From: Calamus simplicifolius
Taxonomy: Eukaryota > Streptophyta > Magnoliopsida > Arecales > Arecaceae
DNA: 64,000 nucleotides
NCBI GenBank assembly: GCA_900491605.1
Contig: UESW01004818.1
Location: 488,216 to 552,215 of the forward strand
Direction: 5' to 3'
Every line of letters begins with the position of its first letter. Within the stretch, counting starts at the first letter, position 1. Positions 35,454 through 48,551 of the stretch are shown here, piece after piece. The position numbers and the translations under genes are program-made. The notes beneath the pieces are model-generated. The model searched no databases. It had not been told where the DNA came from and saw nothing but the letters and a program-made list of their open reading frames with translations.

Positions 35454-36250
35454 TATTGAATCGATTAGTTGTTGGCATCACCTCTGGCCATTGAGGCTCT
35501 CCTCCTCTATTTCTCTTCTTCTTCCCTTGCTTCTCTATGGCCGAATCACAACCATTTGCACTATTATTCTATTATGGTCACCAATAATTAAGCCAAGTTT
35601 AGCAAATCACAACTGGCCACTAAAGCCTTCCTCTTTCTCTCAACGTTCTTGTAGTCCTCCTCAGTAACTATCTTCACTAACCGCCTGTTAGATTTGCTCA
35701 ATTGACGAGATGTTAAATTTATTTCTTTTCATAATGGCACCATCCTGACCTACAAGGTGTTGGGATCTCTCTCCGTCTTCAGCTTCTCTTCCTTCCCTTA
35801 TTCTCTATCTTCTTATCTAGTTTTTCTTTCTCTCTTTTAAAAGATTGGACCAAAGGTCATTGCCTAATATAAGGAGCAATAGCCCACCTTTATTTTTGTT
35901 ACCTCTTGAATGATGAGTCAAAGTCACTTTTCTTTATATTTTCCTCAAGCCAAAAAGCGCGAACAAATTTCTTGAGAATCCTATAATCTATAACTTACAT
36001 CACTAATATCTTAACCCTTTTTTGAATCTTTCTCCCAGTTAGGATTAATTATTTGTATGTAGTTGGGCAGCTGTCTAGATCAAGAATGGACTAGCATAGA
36101 GTTTTACGTTAGTCCTCTATTCTCCCTAAATTTAATTATTGAGTCAAGACATAAAAAATTCAGGACTATAACCGGATTTTAGAATCTTAAAAATTAAAGT
36201 TTACTGATTAATTTTTAAAAAAAAAATTAGTGAGAAGTAAGTTATATATT
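35454..36250. other. Spacer, no gene
   Basis: T- and CT-rich sequence right of the CACTA-like end. No protein domain or terminal repeat was recognised. Confidence 0.45.
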
Positions 36251-37632
36251 TGTTATACCCAATATTGATTTTAAATTAACCAGTGTGTTCGGTCTTTTTG
36301 AGGATTGTATTAGCATATGATTAGATTTTTCTTTATAGAGGAAGAGATGCTTTTGAATTCTTGCTTGTATGGAAGTGCTAATTCTTGTTGTATGCATATG
36401 TATGATAGTGTAAATGGCCATGATTATGCATAAACTATGATAATATTTGACATTTTGATATTATCAATACTATATGAATTTCCTTGGCATGTTCTCTTGT
36501 ATGGATATTGATTTGCATATTTGATAGTTCAATGTTGCACGATTCCGATTTATTTATATTGTTATATATGAAATATAGAAACATATCATTCTTAAAAATA
36601 GAAATAAATAAAAATTCAAACTATATATCTAAATTGTTAAAAAGCATTTTGAGTAATTTCATTAATATAGATTATGAATCATGTGTTAGAGCATGATACC
36701 CTAAATTGCCATCATTAATTAAAGTATGGCATTATCGATTGCTATATCATAGATGAGAAGAGTGATTTTATCAATGGCTCCATTATTGAAGAGAAATGTA
36801 GCATTATCAACTATTTATCTTAAGCAAAAAGATATCACACTATTGATTACCCAGTCATGGACAAAAAAAAATGTGATATTAGACTAATTGAAAGGATATT
36901 TAATGTTGTTAGCTTTATTAGAATGTCTATTTTTATTAGAATGTCTATTACTTGAAATTATGGCTAATTGTAATATTTATTTTGATGGTATATGTGATAT
37001 ATTGGTTATGTTGAGTAATTCAATATGGATATATGAATATTGATTATGTTAAAAGGTGCAAATAATTATTATTCCATATCTATAATGACGACAATTTATT
37101 ATTAAATTTTTGTAATATTTTTATCATGATTATTTATGGTTACATTTTTATGATTATTTATGCATATGTGTGAGAAAATTTTAATGAGTTAATGGCTCAG
37201 TGCCAAGTTTTAGTTATCTTTTTCAATGACACAGAGCAAGAATTGGACAACTGTTAAGATTTAAGTCAGATCGAAAGGTAATAATAGTTAAATTAGTCTA
37301 ATATCAAACGGATAAATGGATTTAAAGTTTTAACATTGTTATTGGTAAAACCTTTTGGTTTTGCAATTAAATATATAAGGTATTGCATGGCTGAGAAATA
37401 ATTACCCTATGAGCCTTGCATACACATTGAAGTCGAACCCTTGGAGGTATGCGGCCGTGCCACTTCCTCAGATCCAGGGTTAGTCAAGGGCATGACACTA
37501 ATCACCTAATGTGACAGCATATGATGGTCCCCAGTTGAGGTCTGCTAACTCTTTTAAATGTCTTTAATATTTATGATTCTACTTGCCTGCGTAGTGCTTC
37601 AGGTATATCTTTTGGGTTATATGGATGTCACA
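36251..37632 (+). mobile_element. Probable Ty3/gypsy (Del/Tekay-like) solo LTR
   Basis: The left end is TGTTATACCCAATATTGATT and the right end GGATGTCACA, a combination seen in Del/Tekay-type LTRs. The flanks are ATATT and ATCTT, four of five bases equal. A TATA box (TATATAAGG) lies near 37371 with GC-richer R/U5-like sequence after it. The length is 1382 bp, with no coding content. Confidence 0.55.
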
Positions 37633-39605
37633 ATCTTGATTTTACTTCATATATCCAAAGAATCGTTGCGGGGGAAGCACGGATGACGGATCTTAGCTTC
37701 AATTGAAATATTTCAAGGGGGAATTGGTCCCTGATTCAAACGGCGAAAGTTCTTTTTCCAATCCAAAGTCTTTCTACATCGAAGGCGATGTAGAAAGTGC
37801 ACATCGAGTATGCTCATTGACCGTGCATCCATGCGGACATGCATGCTAGAACACGCCACAGTGCGGCCAAGCTGACAACATGATACGGTGTACCATAAAC
37901 CATAGCTTTGTTTAAATTGGACCATTTATGGCCCATAGTTGCAATAGGGCAGACTTGGGTATGATTATAAGTGCTCTCGCTATCATGCTGGAATCTTAAT
38001 GATGACACATAGAATATCTATATGCGCTTCAATGATTATCTTTTGCCAAATGCCTGCATGCGGGCTGCCTTATTCTTTTCCCACTCTATTTTCTTTCTGA
38101 GAAAGATATCACAGTCAAAATTGTGGTGGGGTTGGAGACTAACTAAGCCAGATGATTATTTATAAATCCAAGAATTTTACCAACCACTTAAGTTGGCACC
38201 CTCTTTCTCAATTACATATCAATCCGCCCTCACCATGAGAATGAGTGACCGACACTAAACTAATCCATGGAATCCCCACAGTTTTCGTGGGGCCAATTGG
38301 GATAAACATCCCCTTCTCTTTCACATTCAAGTGCTCTGTTATGAAACAGGATATTATAAAATCTCTCTGTTATGAAACATCCCCTTCTCTATTCTCTATG
38401 TAATTAACAAAACATTTTCTTCACCTCCTTCTAAATTATGGTCTCAAGTATTTATACTGTCTGAGTGGTAATTGCGGTGGTTTATTTTTGTTTGGCAAGA
38501 GATATATAAAATTCTCTTGAATTAATAAAACTATCTCTAACTTGTCACAAACTTTTTGGAAATGGTTCTCAAAATTAATTTTGGACAATCAAGTTAATTA
38601 CGAATTATTTCAATACCTTGTGATTTTTATATGAAATGCCCTTATTTCGTCCTTGCACCCCTATGGATGATGCAATAACGATGTCGTCTGCTATTTTAGT
38701 AAGCGTTTTATTCTCTTACCGTCCAGTGCTGCCCTGCCTACTCTGTTCCTATTTTTCTATCATTCCATGCATGCATATGTCAATGGTTTTCGTTTTGTCA
38801 TTTTAATGCATAGTTGCCAATAACCTCTAATTGCTTAGCTTTATTACTTCTCAATGCTAAGACTGTCACTTTAGAGAAGAAAGATGTCTCCTCTGCCATA
38901 CTTTCTTTCATGCAAAAGAATCATCTTTAACTCGTCTGCCAATACTTTGCCAATTCTTTTCATGTAAAAGAATCACCTCCTTTAACTGATTAGGATGGAG
39001 TCCAAAAGCAGAGACTGGTTCAGTTAGTTGTTTTGTGATGAAGCCCTAGGCAATTGCATGTACTGCAACGAGTTAAAGACACACTTCACATCAGTGACAT
39101 AGTGCCATTCCATCATGGAACCAGCAAGAGCCGTGCTTTTCTATTGAGGTCTGTGGAAGCGGCGGCTATGTCCATGGTCTAGGCTATCGCACAAGGGGGG
39201 ACCCCCCAGTAAACAAACACCCAAGCGAACAGCCCATCACTGCGCCTGGAATCCTTCTTGGACTGTAGCACGAAATTCCCTCCACTCCACTAGATCACTA
39301 TGTACCTAACTTAAAATATTTGAGGGCCCAAATTGACCAACTAGCTAGCATTAATTAGTTAGCTAGATATTTGCCATCTTTAACCCCTCAATCGGTTCCT
39401 ATGGGTGGAGTTGAAGCGGATCTCACAAGTTTTCACCACCATATGGCACTCGTGACTACTGATAAAGATTTTTCTATTAGCCATCATCCTGTGACAATAA
39501 CATCCAAGGAAAAGTACAAAAAGCCTTGGTCGGCGGATTCCCTCCATCGCCCAAGGCATTTTCCATCATTTTGTTCTACAGTCCCCTATTCTCATTCTTC
39601 AACTA
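37633..39605. other. Region upstream of the TBL gene
   Basis: It contains a perfect 11-bp inverted repeat at 37770-37797 and otherwise unremarkable sequence. A GGGCCC-containing site (39324-39329, TGAGGGCCCAAATT) resembles plant TCP-type promoter boxes. No convincing TATA box was seen close to the TBL start, so the promoter is not placed. Confidence 0.4.
37770..37797. repeat. Perfect hairpin, 11-bp stem, 6-base loop
   Basis: CTTTCTACATC (37770-37780) is followed by GAAGGC and then GATGTAGAAAG (37787-37797), an exact inverted repeat. No T-run follows and its role is unknown. Confidence 0.8.
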
Positions 39606-40170
39606 ATGGAAGCCAGAAGCCATTCGGGGTTGTGGTTCCATGGCTCTTGCCTAGCTCTCCTGGTTGCCTCGCTACAGGGAGCATTTGTAGAGAGTTATCA
39701 CCACAATTCGACTGATGGAAAGGAACAAACAAGCGACCTGGGCTGCAACTTATTCCAAGGGAGCTGGGTGTATGACGACTCCTATCCCCTCTACGACTCG
39801 TCGCGCTGCCCATTCATAGACCCCGAGTTCGATTGCCAGAAGTTTGGCCGGCCGGACAAGATGTACCTCAAGTACAGGTGGAAGCCAAATGGATGCGAGC
39901 TCCCAAGGTTGGTTGAAGGAGACGATTCAAAGCTTTATTTTCTACTTCTCACTATATCCATGAATATTAATCTTTCATAAGTTGGAAACGTTGTGCAGTT
40001 TTGATGCCAAGGATTTCTTGTGGAGGTGGAGGGGGAAAACGATAATGTTTGTTGGGGACTCCATAAGCTTGAACCAGTGGGTGTCACTCAATTGCATGCT
40101 CCATGCTGCAGTGCCCGGTGCCAGGACGTCGTTCATCAGAAGGGATCCCCTCTCCTACGTTAGATTCGAG

Positions 40171-40211
<41 letters not shown>

Positions 40212-43200
40212 ACACACACACGCACACGCACACGCAAATAGAGAGAGAGAGATTTCCATCGAATTCTTGGTTTGGTATTGTTTAGCGCTATTTTTATTTC
40301 CTGGTTTGGCCTGCTCTCTTGTCCACAAAGGGACTGGAATTTGGCTTTGCAATCGCATGAGCAGGCATAAATCTTTTTTTTTATTCCCAATGAGAGCACA
40401 TATCATGGCAGACAGCAGTGAATGTTTGACCTTTTCTTTGAGATGGTCCCAGCAATTCCTTTATGGAAACCAGCAAGATCCGCACCTTTACCTATCGGTC
40501 AAGCTATTTGTTCCTCTGATGTTGTTGAAAAGCTCCTATGGACTATTTCAATTTAAGATTTTACTTCAATGGTATCACATGCATCTCATTTACTGGTTGG
40601 GATGCACAAGGATTCTCTTCAAAAGGTCTCTTTAGGTGACCTTACGTTTTTCTAATGAAGTAAACCAAATTCTGGTTGACAGAGGACAGAGCACACCACA
40701 CTCTCCTGCATTATTTTTTAATAATATGATAATGATAAGAGCATCATCGATCAGTTATTTTAGAATTATTTATGATAAAATCATCATTTTTGATTGTACC
40801 TCAGTGAGATATTATACATCAGACATCCTAAATCTTCTCTGCAGTCCACATGCATATCAATTATTATGGATCACCTCCATTCTTAAAACCATGCATCACT
40901 CGATCGATTCATTTTAAAATCATCACTCAATCCAATATGGTTAAATCCATTTTTAAGTATAGATTTTTCAAGTATTTCACTTTAAGATAATAACAACAGT
41001 AGACGAAAGTTTAGGGACAAAATTATGCCTTGCTCTTGGAAAGATTTAAACTAATTAAAACATATCGGATTTTTCAAAGATAAAGGTCACCAATAATGTA
41101 ATACCACTGTAATATAGCATCATTTGGCTCACCAAACGTTCCTAAGATGAGGAACAGTCTTTAAAAAGAAAGAGACATGCCACCAACACCTCATTTAGTA
41201 GTTTAATTGTTGCTCTCTTTCTATATATCTACACACAAGCATTACACATGCATGCTGCTGGTCTCTTATAAAGAAAGTGGTGGCTTAGTAGTCTCTCGGC
41301 CTTTGATAAATTATTCGAGTTTTAAACATCCTACAACTCCGTAATATTTGATGATTGGAATTTGGAACTTCTTATAAAACATCACTGAGAAATCATGCCA
41401 CATGCAATCAAGCAGCAAAATCAACCAAAGTATTGATGGATTAGTTCTAGTTAAAGGTGATCTTTATCGTCTGTGAATAAAGAAAGACAAGGATATGGAT
41501 AACGTAGCCAAAATTACCATATTGCACATCTTTTCTAAGTTTTAATCCCCAATGATAAGCACCAAATCATTCGGCGTGCATATATAGTTGGGTTCCTCTA
41601 TTTCTTTTCTAGCGTGGAAGCTAAAAGCGAAGCACTTTGCACAACCGCTTCATCCCAAAATCACCTGCCAACATGACAAGCCCAAGGACTAAGGTGTCGC
41701 ATGCATCTCCTTCACCTTTTCTCCTTTTCTTCTTGTCCTCCTCCGTTTCCAGTATGCTCCAACTGCTGCTCCACAGGTCAGTTGGCAGACCACATGGTGA
41801 GGGCCCAAAGCTCTCACACCCTAGCTATCATCAACACGTTGGGAAAGTCCTTGGCTAGCGAAGGCAGGATCAACGTACAGATGAGTGGGTTGGAATACTG
41901 ATATCAAATAAATGGTGAAAGCCGTGCCTCCGTGGGGAATCGAATTCCGTGAAAGTTGGCATCATTCATAATTTTTTGCTGTTGTTTGATACCTCGAGTC
42001 CAACGATGCAGCCAATGATTCACTGTAGTCCCACCCACCGCAAGGATATACAATGCTAGGTCCTCTGTATTCTGAAAACAGGCTAACATGGATAACGCTG
42101 TGCAGGACTATGGGGTCTCGGTCATGTACTACCGGACGACATATCTAGTGGACATCGTCCGTGAACGGATCGGACGGGTCCTCAAGCTCGACTCCATAGA
42201 GAGTGGAAAGGCATGGGTTGGTGCCGACTTGCTGATCTTTAACACATGGCACTGGTGGACTCACAGAGGAAAGAGCCAACCGTATGAGAGCTATCCTCTC
42301 TCTCTCTCTCTCGAGACTTCTTTTTGCTCATCAGAAGCATGGGTTTCGTTCCCACCAGAGCAAGTTATAAATAATATTGGCTTTCTGTGGTTGTAGATGG
42401 GACTACGTGCAAGATGGAGGCAAGATAAGCCGAGACATGGATCGCTTGGTGGCCTTCGACAAGGGGCTTTCAACATGGGCCAGATGGGTTGACGCCAACA
42501 TCAATCCAGCCACCACTAAAGTCTTCTTCCAGGGGATTTCTCCGACCCATTATCAGTGAGTTGTCTCGCAATTAGCACAAAATGAAAACAGAACCACTCA
42601 ATGACCACTCAAACTAGGCAATTGGCTGCAAGTTGATGATAGTTAAATTAAATGAAAGGATTTCAGCCTCCTCACTATTATTTTTCTAGCAGTGGTATTT
42701 GCTTCGATTTTAAGTTGGCAATGTGAGTTTCCACAATTCATTTCTGGAGTGTCCATTGCCATATACTACCGTTAACGTTGCTGATAACTTCCTTCACTGT
42801 GATTTGCTCTACGAAACCCCCCTAATTTTAGTTCTATCATATTAGCTCTATCATATCCTTGCAAAATAGCTCTCCCCAAAATTTACCTCAATCTCCACTT
42901 GCTCTTATTCGGATGTCAACTCAAATCCTCCCTTGACACTCAACTGGTGCAGACAAAAGTTTCTTGAATTAACTGATCACTTTTCACACTCTTATCGCTT
43001 TTATTTTCCTAAATTCTTAAATGCCACACTTCAAGTTCCACATCAGGCAGTGTCATTAATGTATGCATCACTTAGTCTCTTAAATCCACAAATCATTTTT
43101 CATTTTTTTCTTGCATTTCATGATCTCAGCAAATAAGTTAATAAATATGTTTTCCTCAAGGTTCCTATCAGCTTTTTTATATCCACCATCTCAGTCTACA

Positions 43201-44240
43201 CTAATTATTTCTCTGTGATTTATTGGCCTTTTCTTCAACTGCAACTTAACCTCCTATACCTTTCCCCGACATTTCTTTTTAATTTGATGTGAAAATAATT
43301 ACACCTTTCTCAAACATTTCTTTTAATTTGATGCAAAAATTGGGAGACTCCTAGGACACCTCATACATAACTTGCTTTACTCTAATTTTTAGTAAATTGT
43401 AGATATTTCTAGTAATTCATGTTTCCATGGACATCACTGCTTCCTTGACCTCCTCATTTTTTATTCATTCTTCTATTTTGTTTACGTTTAGAACTCACAC
43501 TACTCAAGATAAAAAAAACTACTTTCATTAACCGTCCCTCGTCATTTGGTCCGTCAAAAAACACCAAGATTCATTTCATGCATGTTGATCATGTTTAAGT
43601 TAATCACTTTTTTCCTTTTCCTTTTCTTTCCAAGATTGAACATATATCCATATAAAATTACAGTACAACTTTAAAATTGGTTCAACGGCTCATTTTTCAC
43701 TTACTCGCACCACATTTCCTCATCATCTTGTCGTGTATTTTGGTCTCTTAGCTGCACTTCCTGCTTATAGAGCATGCATGATAACATTTGCTCGCATTGA
43801 TATACGTACAGAACAAACTATATAAAACGAAAATTTGGCTGAAGATATGGGAGATGAGAGTATTATTTTAGATAAGTTTATTTTTTGCACCATTTGTAGC
43901 TTATATATCTTGCCTTTTCTCATCCTTGTCTAATATTGTGGGAATTAGAGGAAGAGACTGGGGTGAACCAAATGCCAAGAGATGTTTCGGACAGACACAA
44001 CCATTGATTAGAGCAACATACCCAGGAGGCTCCCTTCCAGAGGAGGCCATAGTAAAGAGAGTCTTGCAAACCATTTCAAAGCCAGTGTATCTGCTAGATA
44101 TAACGCTTCTCTCACAGCTTAGAAAGGATGCTCACCCATCCGCATACAATAGGGACAACTCAGGCATGGATTGCAGCCACTGGTGCGTCGCAGGCCTTCC
44201 AGACATCTGGAATCAACTCCTGTATTCCTTTCGTCATTGA
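39606..44240 (+). CDS. TBL: TRICHOME BIREFRINGENCE-LIKE (TBL/PMR5) polysaccharide O-acetyltransferase family protein, 5 exons
   Basis: The exon model from reading frame and GT-AG sites is 39606-39907, 39999-40170, 42106-42281, 42397-42555 and 43949-44240, giving 366 aa. A hydrophobic N-terminus (SCLALLVASLQGAFV, about residues 14-28) suggests a signal peptide or anchor. The PMR5 N-terminal region follows, with CNLFQGSWVYDDSYPLY and CPFIDPEFDC. The catalytic GDS is at residues 120-122 (FVGDSISLNQW) and the DxxH box at 344-347 (DCSHWCVAGLPDIWNQ). Family members transfer acetyl groups to cell-wall polymers such as xylan, mannan or pectin in the Golgi. The substrate of this copy cannot be read from the sequence. 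It is closest by eye to the Arabidopsis TBL36-43 clade. The exon 1/2 junction gives PSF where relatives usually have PRF. No stop or frameshift was found. Confidence 0.9.
40176..40251. repeat. CT/CA/GA compound microsatellite in TBL intron 2
   Basis: A run of (CT)n just inside the intron 2 donor, then CACACA/CGCACA, then (GA)n. It starts 6 bases after the exon 2 end and explains the Ser/Leu and Thr/His repeat ORFs in this intron. A second (CT)n lies in intron 3 near 42296-42312. Confidence 0.93.
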
Positions 44241-45143
44241 TCAAGGTGAGACAAAGCCGTATGTGAAAGGAGAAGCAAACAAAAAGAGCATAGTCACCAT
44301 AACTCTTCTGACCACAGCATTGCTTCTGCATGGGTTGATTGTTCTGTTTCAAAACAATTCATGATTTGTAAAAGTATCTTGTTGCTCCCTGATGATATAG
44401 TGGGAAATAATCTCTGTATTGTGAGAAAGTTCAAAATATTGTCCTCAATAAGGGTCATGATCAGATCATTGCTTTGTAATTTAAGAAAGTTCAACTGAAG
44501 TTTTCTTACTTTAATTCGAAGAATTAGAAGCATGCCATTCCATTCAGAATGTTTGCATTACAAAGATGGGTGTCATTTGCTCATTGAACTTGCTCATATG
44601 GTCCGTAGGTCAAAATGTACAAGTGCTTCTACCGTTCCCTTAATTAAGTTGCTACAGTGAGTGGAAAATTACAGTGAGTATGTTTTACAGGAGATATGAA
44701 ACCTGTTAAAAGGGATCATGAAAGAAAACTATTGGCTTGTGTCTAAAATTCTGTGCTTTCAAATCCAATCAACGAGCATTGGAAAAAAAAAAAAAAAAAT
44801 AGTGCCCATGGATTAGATGATAATTAGAGTTATGTGTGAGGTCTTAGATTTAAGAAAAATTTTCTATGACCATAAATCATCCCATCTAAACAGAATGACA
44901 GGGCGTGTACCCTATACTAAAATGATCGCTATCAAGTAGACACTGTTAGTTGAAAAGATCTGCATACCCAGTGAAACAAAATCTACTAACTAAAAATTTT
45001 GAAAATTTGCTAGCATGATAGCTTCAACTATGGCAACAAATATCTCTCAATTGGTTTTCAAAAATGGGGAGGAAAAAATTGTCAAATTTTCGCCTCATTA
45101 ATCTGTGCCAACTTAATTGGTAATGCAGATATTTCTAGGTTAG

Positions 45144-45481
45144 CAGGTATGTCTTCAGATCAGACAATTCAAACTTGCTTTGGCATCTAACAAAGCAGCA
45201 AACCATAACCAAAAAGCTTTTCCCCACCTACTGGGCTTTAACTAAGAATTAATCTTGTTCACCGTATTTGAGGAATTAATCATTAAGTCCTATCAAGTGT
45301 ACATTCTCAAAGCAGGTATGTCATCAGATCAGACAATTCAAACTTGCTTTGGCATCTAACAAAGCAGCAAACCATAACCAAAAAGCTTTTCCCCACCTAC
45401 TGGGCTTTAACTAAGAATTCTTGTTCACCGCTAACTCCGGTCTATTTGAGGTTTAATCATTAAGTCCTATCAAGTGTACAT
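45144..45481. repeat. 169-bp tandem duplication
   Basis: The block starting CAGGTATGTC at 45144 is repeated from 45313. The two copies agree closely over AGATCAGACAATTCAAACTT and ACTGGGCTTTAACTAAGAAT, differing by a few substitutions and small indels near the end. Confidence 0.9.
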
Positions 45482-46844
45482 TCTCAAATGTCCAATCTTT
45501 TGGTGGTTGCTTGCATCTTTATGTAGGTTAGTTTAAATCTTCTGCTGCTTCTTTTTGACCACGTCAACTTCAAGCCCCTTTCCCTGGTTGGACCTCCATC
45601 AGTCATCATTGCACATAATGCCACCTTGATCAGTTCTCTATCACCTCATCAATCACAGCAAAGCCCTAAACTTCTTCTAAAATTCTTATCTTTTAACTCA
45701 TTTTCCAGTTCTCTCTTCTTTTGCAATCATCTTGAGTGTCAATATGCTTTTTCATCTTTCAACAACTGAAAGAACACATGATCATATGACGATCATGTAA
45801 AAATCTAGAAGCATAGTAGCTCTCACTTCCTTATTATAAGAAGCATGCACTCTAAATCATTTTCAACTCTTTTACAAAAATCTATTGAACTTTTAAGTTC
45901 AATAATATATATTTTGATGATAATAAAGCATTGATTAAAAAACTAATGATATACCTGAGTTTATAATGACTCAGATATATGTGCAAGTTTGTTTGATTTA
46001 AAATAGCAAAATTACATCCAAAATACATGTTTCAGCAAAAGCTTAACTTTCACTTAAGGAGTCAGCAAATCTAAAGAACATCCAATATATTGAAGTTCGA
46101 AAGAAAATATTTAATATATAAATTTTATTCTTCCCAAGAGCTCATTATAAAACTTCATAGAAAAGTAAGTGCACAAAATTTAAAACTCAATAAAAATAAA
46201 TTAAAGTAGGTTTTAAACTAAAATTAATAAAAAAAATAATCATAAAAATCTAAATATGAGAATGTGCAGCCGATCGAATTAGACCGCACCTTCAAACAAC
46301 TCTTTGAAAAGCTTGGCAGTTGACAGCTGTAATCTAGATTGGTTAACTTGATTATCTCAACGGAGTAAAACGTTTGGATAAATACCATGTTGACGGTCTC
46401 TAGAATGCTAACTTGATCAATTGATAAAATTACCAAGCATTGGATGTTGGTGACCTTGGTTTAGATCCTTCCCTGACCTTAATTTTGGCTGAACTTTCTT
46501 CCATCATGGTTGTCAAAGAGACATGCAAACCTTCTCTAAGCAACTAGTTATGGGATTGATTCTCTAACTTGAATGCAGCATGGCACCCACAAATAGGAGC
46601 ATGATCAATTATAGTCTTTATATCCAGCGGGATTAGAAGGTAGGTTAGGTTGTTCTGTCATCTGCAATTGATCAATGGTTGGTGCATGATCCTCCAATCA
46701 AATGCACTTGGCATCCAGCGTTGCAGAAGCAAAAAAAACCGAGTTTTACTGAGCTGCTTCAAACTCAACACAAAGTTTTGATCGCATTCATGGAAGGAGG
46801 AAACCAACACAACGCAATGATAGACTCGGGCGCCGCGCCCGTAA

Positions 46845-46920
46845 CTTCTCCGGTGTATAAATAATATAAAGGGGCAGATCGACTTCTCCGGTATATAAAG
46901 AATATAAAGGGGCAGATCTC
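46845..46920. repeat. 38-bp tandem duplication
   Basis: CTTCTCCGG(T)(G/A)TATAAA(T/G)AATATAAAGGGGCAGATC appears at 46845 and 46883 with two or three substitutions. Confidence 0.85.
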
Positions 46921-48551
46921 AACCAGATTGAATAGGGTTGCCCGATCAAATCCATAAACAAAAGCCAAAATCTGGGTACAGTTTGGGCAATAACTTATCC
47001 TGTACTTAAAAATCCAATATAAATTGATTGATTTGATATGCCGTTTTATTTGTCGTGTGATGGGATATGTATGATTTGGTTTTGTAAGGACCCTTTGGAT
47101 CGAAGGGAACGAAGGAAAGAGTAAGAGAAAGAGAATATATATATAATAAAAATAAAAAAAATTAAAGCAACTGATTATTTTTTTGTTTCTTCTCCCACGA
47201 AGGTAAATTTAACTTTCAAATTGGAAGGTAATATGAGAGAGAAAAAAAAAAAAAAAAAGCTTAAGTTTTTTTTTTGAAAGTCTAAAACATTCGTTCATTT
47301 TTTACTCTTCGTCACCATTTCGACTGTTCATTTTCTACTGAGTTAAAATATTTTAGATCGAAAAGATGATTATTGATGCACATCTGGACAGCTTCTTTTC
47401 ACACTAGAGCATTAACTTCAACCATCGAGCAAGAGTTGCGTCAAACAATCTCCCTTCATATGCTTTGTAGCAAAGAGCGGGCGAGAGTTGCGTCAAACGG
47501 TTCTTCCTTCGTACAAGAGTTCAAAGTCTTAATCCAGGTATCTTCTCTTCCAATCGTAGTTGAAATCCATTAAAACCTACTGTAATAACATGATTTTCTA
47601 TTGAAATCCATTTTTTTTTCCGCATTGAATGCTTATGAATTAGGATAAGCTTATTTCTTGTGATGAATTTCTACCCCTTATTCTATTCTTTTTTTCATGC
47701 TCTAATTTTGTCTGCTTATAAATTAGGATGAGTTTATTTTCTTGATAAACGAATTTGGTTCATTGTCTTTCAGATTTCTAGTGTTTCTCTGTTGCCTTTC
47801 TTTTATCATTTTTTGAGGAGTACTTGTTAGTTTTTTTTTTTTTTAGCCTCTAATCTATTATGAAGAGGTGTATTAGGTGGGATTTTGTGAACTCCTTATG
47901 TATGCTTAATATCGCTTTCCTTATGGTTTCTTGAAAGGAATTTGATGTTACTGCTAATTAATTTCCTACTGTCGATTGCTAAAACCGTCTTCTTTTATCT
48001 TTTTCAGATCCGTCATGCATAGCAATTCAGGGGTCTTGGCTTTCCTTTTTTTTTTGCAATTGGTTTTTAGTTTGAAAAATTTTTTATTTGAATTATTGCC
48101 TTGCAAAATGGTACCGAATGATTTTTTGAGAAAATTATTTAATTTGAATTTGGTTGCATCATGTGACACTGGGTAGAATTATGATTTTTTGATTATTTTG
48201 CATAATAAGAAAAGAATGTATGTGCAAAGCAAGGTGGATTTTTTTTTTTTTTTTGCTGCCAAACTGGTTTTAAAATGCTCGATGGACCAGATATGATTCT
48301 TTTGATCCCTTGGTTCTCTTATACTAAATCATTTTCTTACTAGTTTACTTGTTGATATTTGTAATAGTTTGATATTATTTTTTCTACTTATTATATTAGT
48401 AGTTTTTCTGAATCTCATAGCCATTTCGTATTTTCTTGTTTAATTGTTTGATCATTGTTGAACTCTTGGATTGTTTTAAGTTTTTGGTGGTATGTTTAAT
48501 TGTGAATTGAGTTTCTGTCTTGAAAAATATTTTAAGATTTTAATTACTTAT

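Larger units (their letters stand above)
44241..47087. other. Downstream spacer with two tandem duplications
   Basis: AT-rich, with a poly(A) run near 44784-44801. I found no gene. The short ORF at 46679-46864 contains IDSGAAPV, too little to call a protease. Confidence 0.5.

Noticed and set aside
39371..39715. 114-codon ORF overlapping the start of TBL
   Set aside because: It runs in a different frame through the TBL first exon and shows no domain. The TBL start at 39606 with its N-terminal hydrophobic stretch is better.
39982..40635. 217-codon ORF after TBL exon 1
   Set aside because: Its first part is TBL exon 2; the rest reads through the intron 2 microsatellite and intron.
46679..46864. 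ORF with IDSGAAPV resembling a retroviral protease active site
   Set aside because: Only a few residues match and nothing around it supports a retroelement.
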